From NCBI RefSeq assembly GCF_024298845.1, contig NZ_CP101156.1:3038001-3102000 (forward strand): a DNA stretch of 64,000 nt, given 5' to 3'. The notes beneath the pieces are model-generated. The model saw only the letters and a list, made by a program, of their open reading frames with translations, had not been told where the DNA came from and did no database searches. The stretch's first letter is position 1. Every line of letters begins with the position of its first letter. The position numbers were made by a program, and so were the translations under genes. Positions 27,979 through 37,430 of this stretch are shown here, piece by piece. This DNA comes from Natronosalvus amylolyticus (lineage in GTDB: Archaea > Halobacteriota > Halobacteria > Halobacteriales > Natrialbaceae).

Positions 27979-30900
27979 TTACTGTTGATGACTATCTTCA
28001 CTAAGTTGGTGGAACTTCTCAGAGACTAATTCAAAGTACTCATCATCCATAAACCGAGGATTGCTCACTTGATAGAAGTCGTTTAGGATAAATCCCACAT
28101 CTCCTTGGTTGAAACCGTAGGCATGGAAGGCTGCGGCATCCAGTTCTGCCTGAACATGACGACGCTCTTGCTTCGTTTTTACGGGTTCTGGATTTCCAAT
28201 TTTTCTCCGAATGTCAGCAAACTCTTCTCCATATGCATTTAACCGGGCTGCTCTAGACGAGATATATTCAAACCAGTCGTCTCCCTGTGTAAGACGGGGA
28301 ATTTGCGATTCCTCAATAGTATTCACGCTCATAGTTGTATCAAACTTTGTCCGGACAATATAATCAAAGGGAATACTGTTTAGAAGACCGAGTGCAAGGA
28401 ATAACTCTTCACCCGTGAAAATTGGGTCATACACGTCATGGAGAGTCTCCTTTGCAAGGTCTTCCCGCTCAGGATTAATCTCATATGGTCGAATGGTGGG
28501 ACATTTGTTGTGGCAGATTGCCCCTCTCGGGAGTGCTGCTGCGACCATACTCCGTTCGTTCGTACTATTCGACACATCACGGAATCCGATACGGTGAGAC
28601 GTACAGTCCAATAGTACGTCTTCCAGTTTTAGAGGGTCACCTCTATGGGTTTCGAGCAAATCGTTCACGAATCCGATTTGGGAACCACTTCCATCAAACG
28701 CTTCGTAAATCTCTTTCTTCAGTCTCTTCTGGTTTTTCTCTCTAATCCTCCTTTTGGCACTCTTTTTTGGGTTAGACTCTTCATCAACACTCCAATATTC
28801 AAATTCTTCAAGGTCCTCAATTTCATTATTGTAGGCAAATAGCCAAATATTCTTACCACCGTAGACAGGGTAATCCCCGTCTTCTTTCTCTTCAACGAAG
28901 TATTCCGTGTCTCGCGTACGGTGAAGTTCCTCACCGTATATGTTGATGTACCACTTCTCCTCCCTCTTTTCGCTAACTGGTGGATACTGGACAACCTTAT
29001 TGAGGACAGACACTTCTGACTGGTTTGTGATTTGAGGGAATATGGTCGTGACTGGTGAATACTTCTTTAGAATTTCTGCCGGAACATCTAGTAAGTTCTC
29101 TTTATTCCGTAGTATTTCTAAATCTCTCTGGAGGAATTTGGTATTAATGTGATTAGTTGTGCCAGAGTTCTTGAACGAGACTATCCCAAACTTGTATTGG
29201 TTGTGAATGTCGTCAAAGATTCCTTTATTCTCGAATCCGATGAGGTAGTCAAGTCTCACATCAGACAGTAAGTAATTACGTAAGTCGCTAGAAGAAGTAC
29301 CGATGAAGAGTTTCCCGGGTAAAACGAACGAAGTATAACCTTGCGTGCTTGCAAGGTCAAAAGACCGTTCTAAAAACAGCATCGACAGGTCTGTCGTACC
29401 TTGTCCTCCGACCTCGGGGCTCTGCAAGTTGTAGGCTGGGTTTTCCCCGTAGAATTTTCGGAGACGGTCGATATTATCCTTGTATTCTTCCCAACCTTCC
29501 GCAATTTCGTCATCCTCGCATAATTCTTCAATCCGTGCCTCCTTCTCATTCGCACTCAGCGATTTAAACCTCGGTTCGTACTGCCCGAAGTAGTCATTCC
29601 GGTCAGGAGTAAGAGCCCGCCACGGTGGATTTCCGAGAACAATGTCAAATCCACCATCCCGATAAACGGGGGCAAATTCGAGTACCCAATGGAATGGTGA
29701 GAAGGACCGAATATCCTCTATTGTCACGGCCTCTACACCGGAACTATGAAAGTCTCGAAGAGTTTTATTATTCAATTCGTCGCGGTATGATTTAATTCTG
29801 GATTCAGCGACCTTTCGCGCGTTTGCTACCTCCTCTGCTGTCGTCGCATCCCTATGTCGCTCAATCGCTTTGATAACGTCCTCGTAGAATTCTTTAACAC
29901 CGGTACCAGTCCCACCACCCCAATTGTTCAATGAGGCGTCGCCATCGTCATTTGTTTCGACTAATTGAGTATATCCGATGAGCGAGTTCCCCTGTCGAAT
30001 GTTGAAGTCGATGTTGGGGAGCGGTTCAACCTCGCCGGGCTCGTCCTCGATGTCTGCGACCATCGAAAGCCACAGCCGTAGTTTACAGATTTCGACCGCT
30101 CCTTCGTCGATGTCCACCCCGTAGAGGTTGTTCAGGATGATTGTGCGCTTCGCATACAGCGATGCGTTCCCCTTCCCAGACGCGATAGTGTCCAATTCGT
30201 CACGCGTTTGCGAGGAGAGTTCCCATCCCTTCCCCTCGTCTTCGAGGCGCTGAAAGAACTCGATACACTGCATATAGAGGTCGAGCAGCACCTCCTGTCC
30301 GGCGAGGAGGAACGCCCCACTACCGACTGCAGGGTCAAGGAGTTTTGCTTCCTTCAGGATGTCGTGGTAGAGCGTCTCGACGTGCCCAACATCGACGTTC
30401 TCGGTCGGAGCCTGATGAGTGACCATTCCTCCGTCAGCGATGGCTGTCGTATCAGCACTCGCGCTAGCCTCAGGGAAGCCGAATACATCGTCGATTTCGT
30501 CGTAAAATGCTCCAACGGTCTCGTTCAGTTGGTCGAGGAGGTAGGGATGGACCGTCCGACGAGCCATGAAGCCCGTAATTTCCTCGGGCGTGTAGTACGC
30601 GCCCATCTCCTTCTGGTTGACTGTCTGCTCGAAGATGTGCCCGAGGACAGCTGGGGAGAGGTTCTTCGGGTCGACGATGTCGAGCCGTTCGTCAACGTTC
30701 CAGTTCCAGTCGGAGAGAAAGTCGAGAATATCGTCGTACAGTTCGTTCGTCTCTTTAGCGGAGTTGCCCAGTTTCGCGTCTTCGAACTCCTCCTCAATGG
30801 GGTTCTTCGCGAACAGACCACCGTTCAGGTATGGGAGTTTGCCGAAGTCCGGGTTCTGCTTGTCCTCCGCGAGGTAGTCGAAGAACAGCGGCGCGTAGAA

Positions 30901-31578
30901 CTCCTCGTAGCGGTCCTCGCCATCGTCCACAACCTCAGCAGGCTGCTCGTGAAGATAGTCTGGGTTCCGGTCGAGCAGACGTTTCTCTTGGATGAAGTAG
31001 AGGAAAATCATTCGGTCGAGAATGACCTGAACGTACCGCTGCTTCGCGTCACCTCGGTCGTCGGGGATGCCGGAGACCTCCTGCACAAGGTCGGTGCGCA
31101 GGCTCTCGAACTGCTGGTAGAACTCCTTGACGACCTGCCGGGTGTCGTAGAGCGTGTCGTAGATGGCCGCGGACGAACCGTACTCGATGGAGTTCAGTTT
31201 CTGCAGGATAGTGTTCTTCTCGCCGCTCTCAGAGCGAAATTGCTCCTTGTTAAACGAGAGTTTCTGATGCTTGATTCGACCGTGCTGTTGGCCTTCCCAA
31301 CTGCGGACGCGCGTGATGAAGGTGAAGCCCTCGTAGTCGTTGGTGGCGACAAGGTTCGTGTGACGCGTGCGATTTTGTGGCTTGAAGTCGGTCGCTGACT
31401 CGCCGGGTCCGGCCTCAACGATGGTGACGAACTCGTCATCTGCGAGTTGGAGAACGAGTTCGTGGTCTTCCCCAAGGTTCGGTCGTGGTTTGAGCCCGCG
31501 TTTCTCAAATGAATCTGCGATGTCCTGTAGAGAGTCCCAGCCCGCAATGTCAGACGCCGTAATTTGCTGGAGAGCCAT
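27979..31578 (-). CDS. Eco57I/PglX-like adenine-specific DNA methyltransferase
   Basis: 1,199 residues. Motif I is LLDPAVGSGAFLL (about residue 414) and motif IV is the N6-adenine signature GNPPW (about 649). Between them are DIDEGAVEICKLRLWLSMVA and an Asn-rich segment. The C-terminal ~350 residues resemble the target-recognition part of type IIG enzymes. The N-terminus is acidic; no clear nuclease motif was seen there, so cleavage probably rests with the neighbouring PLD and HSDR_N proteins. It is convergent with the helicase and divergent from the DUF262 gene (109-base gap). It probably methylates host DNA to mark self. Confidence 0.85.
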   Translation of the reverse strand: MALQQITASDIAGWDSLQDIADSFEKRGLKPRPNLGEDHELVLQLADDEFVTIVEAGPGESATDFKPQNRTRHTNLVATNDYEGFTFITRVRSWEGQQHGRIKHQKLSFNKEQFRSESGEKNTILQKLNSIEYGSSAAIYDTLYDTRQVVKEFYQQFESLRTDLVQEVSGIPDDRGDAKQRYVQVILDRMIFLYFIQEKRLLDRNPDYLHEQPAEVVDDGEDRYEEFYAPLFFDYLAEDKQNPDFGKLPYLNGGLFAKNPIEEEFEDAKLGNSAKETNELYDDILDFLSDWNWNVDERLDIVDPKNLSPAVLGHIFEQTVNQKEMGAYYTPEEITGFMARRTVHPYLLDQLNETVGAFYDEIDDVFGFPEASASADTTAIADGGMVTHQAPTENVDVGHVETLYHDILKEAKLLDPAVGSGAFLLAGQEVLLDLYMQCIEFFQRLEDEGKGWELSSQTRDELDTIASGKGNASLYAKRTIILNNLYGVDIDEGAVEICKLRLWLSMVADIEDEPGEVEPLPNIDFNIRQGNSLIGYTQLVETNDDGDASLNNWGGGTGTGVKEFYEDVIKAIERHRDATTAEEVANARKVAESRIKSYRDELNNKTLRDFHSSGVEAVTIEDIRSFSPFHWVLEFAPVYRDGGFDIVLGNPPWRALTPDRNDYFGQYEPRFKSLSANEKEARIEELCEDDEIAEGWEEYKDNIDRLRKFYGENPAYNLQSPEVGGQGTTDLSMLFLERSFDLASTQGYTSFVLPGKLFIGTSSSDLRNYLLSDVRLDYLIGFENKGIFDDIHNQYKFGIVSFKNSGTTNHINTKFLQRDLEILRNKENLLDVPAEILKKYSPVTTIFPQITNQSEVSVLNKVVQYPPVSEKREEKWYINIYGEELHRTRDTEYFVEEKEDGDYPVYGGKNIWLFAYNNEIEDLEEFEYWSVDEESNPKKSAKRRIREKNQKRLKKEIYEAFDGSGSQIGFVNDLLETHRGDPLKLEDVLLDCTSHRIGFRDVSNSTNERSMVAAALPRGAICHNKCPTIRPYEINPEREDLAKETLHDVYDPIFTGEELFLALGLLNSIPFDYIVRTKFDTTMSVNTIEESQIPRLTQGDDWFEYISSRAARLNAYGEEFADIRRKIGNPEPVKTKQERRHVQAELDAAAFHAYGFNQGDVGFILNDFYQVSNPRFMDDEYFELVSEKFHQLSEDSHQQ

Positions 31579-31687
31579 ACGCAGGGCAAGTAACTCACAT
31601 CATATCAATGTATGGCAAATCAACATCAAGAAGAATCTAACAGTAGACCCACATCACTATAATGTCGCAATATAATGTTTCGAGAGA

Positions 31688-33457
31688 ATGAGTGCAAGTC
31701 AGATTGACGCAAAGGAAGAGTTTCTGAGCAAACTCTACGACGACTACCACTACAAGATTCCTAAGTTCCAACGCCCGTTTTCGTGGACTGAGGAACATTT
31801 CGTGGACCTCATCGACGACCTTACTGATGCATACGATGTCGGGCGAGATGCTCACGGGACGCTGCTCGACGAAACAGGCGAACTAAAGAAGCAGACTCTC
31901 GATGCGTACGAGCCCTATTTCCTCGGGAGCATCATCCTGAACGATGGGAGTGACTCCGGTGAACGCTCTGACATCATCGACGGACAACAACGATTGACCT
32001 CCCTCGCGATTCTGATTGCCGTTCTGAGAGACTTAGTAAATGATGAACCACGAGCGAATTCGCTCGGCGGACTCATTTACGAAGAGAGCGACCCAATTAA
32101 GGGGAAATCAGAGACGGTACGGCTCGAAATTCGAGAACGCGACCGCGACTTCTTTGACAAGCACATTCTCACCCGGGGAGCGACCGAGGACGCCCCCGAC
32201 CCTTCAACGGGTGACAGCGAACCCAAGCAGAATATCCTGCAGGCCATTCAAACCTTCCGGGAGGAACTGGCCGAATGGCAAGACGAAGAATACGGCGACC
32301 TCGGTGACTTCGCGACCTATCTCACACTCCGCGTCGTGATGGTTCGCATCTCGACGAACTCACTAAGTTCTGCATTCCGGCTGTTCAACGTCACAAATGC
32401 GCGAGGGATGCCGCTTAACAATGCTGACCTGCTGAAGTCGGAGAACCTGAGCCACATTGACGATGACGACAAGCGGGAGGAATACCAGCGAAAGTGGGAG
32501 GATATGGAAGAAGAGGTGGGGAACGAGGGGCTGGAGCGGTTTATCGGTTTCATGCGCCATATCATCGTGAAGGAAAAGTCTCAGAAATCGGTCTACGACG
32601 AGTTCAAAGACCGCGTGTTCCCCGAAGATAACACGTTCAGGGGTGAGAGGTTCGTCGATTATCTAGAGACTGTCTTCGATGTCCATCGACATCGTATCTA
32701 TAATGCAGAGTTAGATGCTGCCTCCTACGCGGAGGAGGTCTACTACCACAATTTGGTTTCTCTGATGCGTGACTTCTATCCTTCCGATGAATGGATGGTC
32801 GCACTCATCCAATTCGATGCGAAATTCGACGATGACTCTACTCTGTTGTCGTTTGTTGAGCAACTGGAGCGCCGACTCACTGTTGACTGGCTCACGGGCT
32901 CGTCGAACACAGGTCGGTATAGTCGTGTATACTCACTTCTCCGCGAAATTGAGGAGGCCAGTACGCCAGAAGACGTTCTCAATCTCCCGATGCTCAACGA
33001 GAAAATCGTGGAGGAGAGCGAGGCGTTCGAGAACGCACTTGACCTCAGTAACTTCTACCGGAAAGGGAACTATCAGTGGCCGAAGTACATCCTCATGCGG
33101 ATTAACGGTGAGCGATTCGACAATCGTAACTCGAAGGTGGAGTACGGCAATAACGTCACTATCGAACATATTCTCCCCCAGACGCCAAACAACGACTATT
33201 GGCTGATTAGATTCGACGATGAGCACTGGCGGGACACGTGGACTGACCGTATGGGGAACCTCGTACCTCTCGACGGGCGGAAAAACTACAAGGTGAGTAA
33301 CAAGCCCTTCACCGCGAAGTATGAGGAGTACTTCAAGAAGAAGAGTGACTTCCCGCTCGTCAATGAACTCGAAGAGTACGATGAGTGGACACCCGAAAAT
33401 CTCCGGGAACGGCACGAACGCCTAAAACAGGAAGCTAAGGAAATCTGGCTTTCATAA
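31688..33457 (+). CDS. DUF262-DUF1524 fusion (GmrSD-like restriction protein)
   Basis: 589 residues. The N-terminal DUF262 (GmrS) domain has IPKFQRPFSWTEEHF and the nucleotide-binding signature DGQQRLTS (98-105). The C-terminal DUF1524 (GmrD) domain has the His-Me/HNH-like NVTIEHILPQTPN followed by DRMGNLVPLDGRKNYKVSN. Known members (GmrSD, BrxU, SspE) are NTP-driven nucleases that attack modified or foreign DNA. It shares an upstream region with the divergent methylase gene. It may be part of the same system or an independent type IV enzyme. Confidence 0.85.
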   Translation: MSASQIDAKEEFLSKLYDDYHYKIPKFQRPFSWTEEHFVDLIDDLTDAYDVGRDAHGTLLDETGELKKQTLDAYEPYFLGSIILNDGSDSGERSDIIDGQQRLTSLAILIAVLRDLVNDEPRANSLGGLIYEESDPIKGKSETVRLEIRERDRDFFDKHILTRGATEDAPDPSTGDSEPKQNILQAIQTFREELAEWQDEEYGDLGDFATYLTLRVVMVRISTNSLSSAFRLFNVTNARGMPLNNADLLKSENLSHIDDDDKREEYQRKWEDMEEEVGNEGLERFIGFMRHIIVKEKSQKSVYDEFKDRVFPEDNTFRGERFVDYLETVFDVHRHRIYNAELDAASYAEEVYYHNLVSLMRDFYPSDEWMVALIQFDAKFDDDSTLLSFVEQLERRLTVDWLTGSSNTGRYSRVYSLLREIEEASTPEDVLNLPMLNEKIVEESEAFENALDLSNFYRKGNYQWPKYILMRINGERFDNRNSKVEYGNNVTIEHILPQTPNNDYWLIRFDDEHWRDTWTDRMGNLVPLDGRKNYKVSNKPFTAKYEEYFKKKSDFPLVNELEEYDEWTPENLRERHERLKQEAKEIWLS

Positions 33458-33515
33458 ACGCTATCTCTGCCGACACCTCCCGGTGGATGACTGGCTAATC
33501 GTAACTCACCATCCT

Positions 33516-34496
33516 TTAGCCAGAATCGGCACTATGGTCTGCAATTTGATGGTGGTTCGCGAGATACTGCGGTCCAATGTCGTGTTCTTCTCGTACTAGA
33601 AGTCGTCTCCCATCTATTTCAGACTCGTATTGATGCGTGATTTCCAGTGTTTGAGGGTCCACTGTTACCATTCTATTTTCGAAATCGACGTGGTGATTTG
33701 GACAGACAACAACCATGTTCTCTGGTTTGTCTGGCCCATCTTCCCCGAGTGGCATCAAGTGATGAACTTCTGAATAGCCACTCTCAGGACTACTTTGACG
33801 TCGCTCACCACAAATCTGGCAGCGGTCATCATACAGTCGTTTAAGTTCTCGGACGAGGGCATCATCACGAATTACTTCTTCTCGATAGGCCTCGCGGCGT
33901 TCGGTGACAGAAGTACCTTCTGACAACTGTGTATTGGTGTTCTCCTTAGTCTCGGTTTTCTCGCTTTCAGTAGCCGCGGAGGTTGCGAGGTCGTGTCCCT
34001 TCTGTGTTAACTGATTTACGTTCCCAGACCGCTCAATATAGCCTAGAACCTGTAGCCATTCCCGGTGGCGAGTAGCGACACCGACTGATTCCATATTTAT
34101 ATCTTCAAATTCGCTGACCAACACATCTCTAATCTCCTTGTCAGTGAGCGGGGTTTGCAGTAGTTGTTCAAGGGTTGTGTCGAAACCTTTCACATTCGAC
34201 TGGAGGGCTCTGTATAGGACATCTAGGTCGGTAGACTCGATATATTGTTGTCCTCTCCGTCCAATTATGACTGCATCCTCATTTTGTTCAATCAATTCGA
34301 TAGCTTCTAAGAAGCCCAAATGATGGTCAATGGCATCCCTGCTTGTAGCGTTTGTATTTTCCAAAATCCAGTCTTTTGCCTCTGACCGGGAGGGAGACTC
34401 CATCTCAATATAGGAAAGGAAGCGCTGGAGTAGCTGAAGGCGTCGACTGGTCCCTCCGTAGAATCGGTCGGTGGTCAAACGTCGGCCATCGGCCAT
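33516..34496 (-). CDS. HNH endonuclease with N-terminal winged-helix-like domains
   Basis: 326 residues from MADGRRLTTDR. The N-terminal ~220 residues look like two helical winged-helix-type modules (RFLSYIEMESPSRSEAKDWI; LGYIERSGNVNQLTQKGHDL), separated by a Thr/Glu-rich linker from a C-terminal HNH domain. That domain holds CQICGERR, VHHLMPLG and MVVVCPNHHVDFEN. An in-frame start at 34715 would overlap the GIY-YIG gene and lacks family character. The start 64 bases after that gene supports a shared operon. Probably a restriction or homing-type nuclease. Confidence 0.75.
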   Translation of the reverse strand: MADGRRLTTDRFYGGTSRRLQLLQRFLSYIEMESPSRSEAKDWILENTNATSRDAIDHHLGFLEAIELIEQNEDAVIIGRRGQQYIESTDLDVLYRALQSNVKGFDTTLEQLLQTPLTDKEIRDVLVSEFEDINMESVGVATRHREWLQVLGYIERSGNVNQLTQKGHDLATSAATESEKTETKENTNTQLSEGTSVTERREAYREEVIRDDALVRELKRLYDDRCQICGERRQSSPESGYSEVHHLMPLGEDGPDKPENMVVVCPNHHVDFENRMVTVDPQTLEITHQYESEIDGRRLLVREEHDIGPQYLANHHQIADHSADSG

Positions 34497-34560
34497 TTGA
34501 TGCAAATTCACACCATGGGCATATGATACTACGTCAATCGAGTGGTCGAAATAGGAGGTC

Positions 34561-35454
34561 TCAGGGAAGGCGTTCCTCGTAACCAAACTGAGCGAGTGGC
34601 ACGTCATTCTCGGCGAGATAGTGAGCCCCGATGAGGTCCGTCTCGACTTCGCTTCGCTTGTGCGGCGCGTCAAGGTGAACCCCCTCAGCATAAGTAAAGT
34701 AAGCGTCTTCTCCAAACGTCTGTTCGTGGTTGTACAATCGGGACGCGATATTACTAGATTCCCCGATGTAGGCTAATGCTGGTCCGTCTGGGCAATCTTC
34801 GTACCAAATTCGGTAGAGTCCGTTTTTGGGTGGGTTGGCGTCGAGTCGCTCTTGCAGTTCATATGGTTCCGACCAGTTGAGCCCCATCCACGTTGGGGAC
34901 GTGGTTTTTTTCCAATTCTGCCATTCTGGAGGCTCTATTCCACTTACACAATTCGGTTCAACCTCGTCTGAATCCAGTGGGCCACCTTTGTAGGCAGGGT
35001 CATTGTAGCTATAGCACGACTGCTTATATCCGTCAAGCATCCGTCCAAAGTTAGCAGTTGGACTTCGTCTCGTTTCTCGCCGGTGTAGCGCGATTAATGC
35101 CTCCTCCGTCCCTTTACGGTCTTGCTCGCTATCGGCGTAGTCTGGTGTTGTGTATGAAACCTCAAGTTCGGAACCTACAGCGTCTCGAACCGCCCACAGA
35201 CAGGGGGCCGCTGTATGTGGGTCGCGGTAAGGCATTTCGTCTGCGAACGTTCCACGTGCAAGACTTTGGATGCGCCTCCGTGTATCCCCAGATTCACCAA
35301 TGTATTCGAGAAAATCCCGTTCCTCCTTCTGATGCCGGATTCGGTAAATTCCCGGCTCTTTTGGCACTGTAGTGAAGGACCCTGCGTTGAGTGGCATCCA
35401 GTCAGACCAGTCGAGGTTCAGCCATTGAGGAGAATGAAACTCAGTTTCTGTCAT
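34561..35454 (-). CDS. Tandem GIY-YIG nuclease domain protein
   Basis: 297 residues with two GIY-YIG cores. The first is GIYRIR (35-40) and YIGES (51-55); the second is GLYRIW (212-217) and YIGES (229-233). Each is preceded by a similar W-x-L/M-x-L-x-W motif (WLNLDWSDW and WMGLNWSEPY), indicating an internal duplication. Each has the following arginine. Such duplication within one chain is uncommon, since most GIY-YIG nucleases have one domain. It could let one monomer nick both strands. Its neighbours are an HNH nuclease and a winged-helix regulator on the same strand. Confidence 0.75.
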   Translation of the reverse strand: MTETEFHSPQWLNLDWSDWMPLNAGSFTTVPKEPGIYRIRHQKEERDFLEYIGESGDTRRRIQSLARGTFADEMPYRDPHTAAPCLWAVRDAVGSELEVSYTTPDYADSEQDRKGTEEALIALHRRETRRSPTANFGRMLDGYKQSCYSYNDPAYKGGPLDSDEVEPNCVSGIEPPEWQNWKKTTSPTWMGLNWSEPYELQERLDANPPKNGLYRIWYEDCPDGPALAYIGESSNIASRLYNHEQTFGEDAYFTYAEGVHLDAPHKRSEVETDLIGAHYLAENDVPLAQFGYEERLP

Positions 35455-35497
35455 AGCTCCTGTTTGTGTTCTTGCACGGATTATTCCTTATGCTCGC

Positions 35498-36025
35498 CTA
35501 ACTACTAGAGTCCATCCGCTCCTTAAATACATTGAGTGATTCCTCGTGGATATCTTGGTAATTCGGGAGAGCTGACGCGTTCGACAGATAGTCACGATGG
35601 ACGTCAATGCACGCTTCTATATACTCCTTCTCAACCTCTAAGTTGTGGACTTCCTCCTCTTTCGTCGAGAGTCGTCGCTCCAACTCTTCAATCCGCTCTG
35701 CGTTATCCTCAGGTTCGATAGTGGCCCGGCGCTGTTCAGCTTCGACCGTCAACCCCTTCTGAATCTCCTCACGAGCGAAATCAGAGAGGGATGCAACCGT
35801 AATTGGAGCTACCCCTGATGGCGTCGCGTTGGAGTTGTACTCTGTCTCGATGAGGCCAATGTTCTCCAGTTTCTTGAACCGGTATCTGACAGACGAGTTT
35901 CCAAGGCCCGTTGCTCTCCGAACATCTGTCGTAGAAGCTGTCCCGCCATGGCGCTCAATAGCGTGAACGATGTCACGCGAGCCCTCGTCAAGTTCCATAT
36001 GGTAATTAAATGATATTTTGTGCAT
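35498..36025 (-). CDS. Winged-helix regulator with coiled coil
   Basis: 175 residues from ATG at 36025; the TTG at 36040 and the ATG at 35998 are alternatives. The N-terminal wHTH (ELDEGSRDIVHAIERHGGTA then RATGLGNSSVRYRFKKLENI) is of MarR/ArsR-like archaeal type. A long coiled coil follows (NAERIEELERRLSTKEEEVH, about 110-140). It lies 43 bases before the tandem GIY-YIG gene and probably controls the downstream nuclease pair. Confidence 0.7.
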   Translation of the reverse strand: MHKISFNYHMELDEGSRDIVHAIERHGGTASTTDVRRATGLGNSSVRYRFKKLENIGLIETEYNSNATPSGVAPITVASLSDFAREEIQKGLTVEAEQRRATIEPEDNAERIEELERRLSTKEEEVHNLEVEKEYIEACIDVHRDYLSNASALPNYQDIHEESLNVFKERMDSSS

Positions 36026-36040
36026 TGGTGTTGTGGTCAA

Positions 36041-36543
36041 TAATCGAAGACATTAGAGGATAATATCCGTCAAAAGTGAATTGTCGAAAATATCGTCAAC
36101 AGCCGTCAGCAGAGCCCTGCGACGACTACTTTGTATAGACACACCTCCATAAAGTAAGAGTTGAAAACTCTCTGGGTGAATTGAGGTAATCAGTGGTCAA
36201 AGAAGGGGACTCTATCTCTTGCATAAATATTGCTTTGGGAGGGACACCCAAGAATAGTGCTCAAGATGTCTCTATCTCGACTGGGTGTATTCTGCGGAGA
36301 CAAGCCTCATGAAACCGAAGTGACGGCTCTGGTGAATCGCCATGCTGTGTCGGGTTTTAGTGCCTTGCTGTCTTTCTGAGCCCGGGCAATTGGTTCGGCA
36401 CCACCCGATTTCTCGAGCGACATGATTTCTCATCGAAAGTCGCCGTACTCTAGGTGGTTCACCAGAGCCGAGGTGACCTAAAGAAAGTCGTGAAAAGGAA
36501 ACGCTGAGAATTGCTTAAGTGAATTACTATCACACTATATGAT
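36041..36543. other. Gene-free stretch upstream of the regulator, containing a MITE-like element
   Basis: No gene is supported here. The content of note is the terminal-inverted-repeat element at 36325-36469. Confidence 0.4.
36325..36469. mobile_element. MITE-like element, 145 bp, with 12-bp terminal inverted repeats
   Basis: The ends GGCTCTGGTGAA (36325-36336) and TTCACCAGAGCC (36458-36469) are perfect inverted repeats. The flanks GAAGTGAC and GAGGTGAC (7 of 8 identical) look like an 8-bp target duplication. That duplication length fits IS1595/ISH4-type elements. It carries no open frame. Confidence 0.5.
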
Positions 36544-36804
36544 ATGATTGTATTCATCAAGAGGAAGGCCGGGAGTTTCATGAGATGGATTCGGGAACCG
36601 TGGTGCGGAGACCGTATCACTCGACCCGTCAGTCGGGACCCCGCGTCAACCGGCGAGTCACAAGCGCTAATACTGACGCACAAGGGGCTGACTGCACTGG
36701 TCGCCCTCATATACAGGATGTTGGTTGATGTGCCGCTGTACGTCGGTCGGTTCGTTGGCGGAATTGTAGCAGACCTCTGGCAGTCGGATTATCTCTACAT
36801 CTGA
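36544..36804 (+). CDS. Small hypothetical protein, 86 residues
   Basis: The frame reads MIVFIKRKAGSFMRWIREPW, then LTALVALIYRMLVDVPLYVG near a hydrophobic C-terminal half. A CTTAAGTG element about 30 bases upstream could serve as a TATA box. No family recognised; the reality of the gene is uncertain. Confidence 0.35.
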   Translation: MIVFIKRKAGSFMRWIREPWCGDRITRPVSRDPASTGESQALILTHKGLTALVALIYRMLVDVPLYVGRFVGGIVADLWQSDYLYI

Positions 36805-36922
36805 TATTATGGAGGAATGCCGGTCTCTGCGCTGGTGTTGACGGGAAAGATGGTTCTAAAGTCGTAGTGACTATCGCGGCCGCGATGGGCCGACTGCTAC
36901 GAGACCTCATTAACGAGTAGAG

Positions 36923-37258
36923 TTACGTCGAGATGGTAAACCAATTGATGACAATATTTGTTACTGTATAGCAGAATCCGAAGCCAACAACAAGTAACGC
37001 CGGTTTTGCCTTATCAAGCGTAATTGCAGCACCGACGAGCCCTGCTACGATGCTGATGATTGCGCCTAATGGCGACGTCGGAACCCATACAAAGACGAGG
37101 ACGACGAGAGTGTGGGCGAAGACGTCAATCGCTTCTGCCGGGCCGTCTGCCGCTTGAAGACGCATTAAGTAGAATAGCATGAAGAGACTGACGGCGGCAG
37201 TCGCTCCAATCCCGAATAGTTCTCCAAGGTTTTTCATGCTTTGTAATTGAACATTCAT
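36923..37258 (-). CDS. Small membrane protein, 111 residues, three or four TM segments
   Basis: From MNVQLQSMKN, it has hydrophobic stretches GATAAVSLFMLFYLMRL, TLVVLVFVWVPTSPLGAI, ISIVAGLVGAAITL and ALLVVGFGFCYTVTNIVI. Its ATG overlaps the previous stop (TGATG), so it is the third gene of an operon with 37258-37428 and 37431-37832. A small membrane protein coupled to two small soluble proteins could be an effector module; that is inference. Confidence 0.55.
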   Translation of the reverse strand: MNVQLQSMKNLGELFGIGATAAVSLFMLFYLMRLQAADGPAEAIDVFAHTLVVLVFVWVPTSPLGAIISIVAGLVGAAITLDKAKPALLVVGFGFCYTVTNIVINWFTIST

Positions 37259-37428
37259 CAAGCATGAGGATAAGTTGTAGGGGTGGGGGTGCAACCGATC
37301 TCAATTTTGTAAACAAAAGTTTCTCTTTTGGCTATGAGATGGTCTTCCAGTTCCTTGACCATCCAACCATCTTTTTCATATAATTTCTCTAACCAGTACG
37401 GCGGGTCGTCAAACTCCTCCCAAGACAT
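37258..37428 (-). CDS. Small protein, 56 residues, with HTH-like start
   Basis: The frame begins MSWEEFDDPPYWLEKLYEKD, then GWMVKELEDHLIAK, resembling the first helices of haloarchaeal HTH proteins (YWLEKLY...GW.V.ELE..L). The tail is irregular. It lies 2 bases after the preceding stop and overlaps the next start by one base, which supports translation. Confidence 0.5.
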   Translation of the reverse strand: MSWEEFDDPPYWLEKLYEKDGWMVKELEDHLIAKRETFVYKIEIGCTPTPTTYPHA

Positions 37429-37430
37429 CC

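Noticed and set aside
22869-33457. DISARM or BREX system
   Set aside because: No DUF1998 (drmB), drmA, pglZ or brxC-like gene was seen; only generic helicase, PLD and methylase parts are shared.
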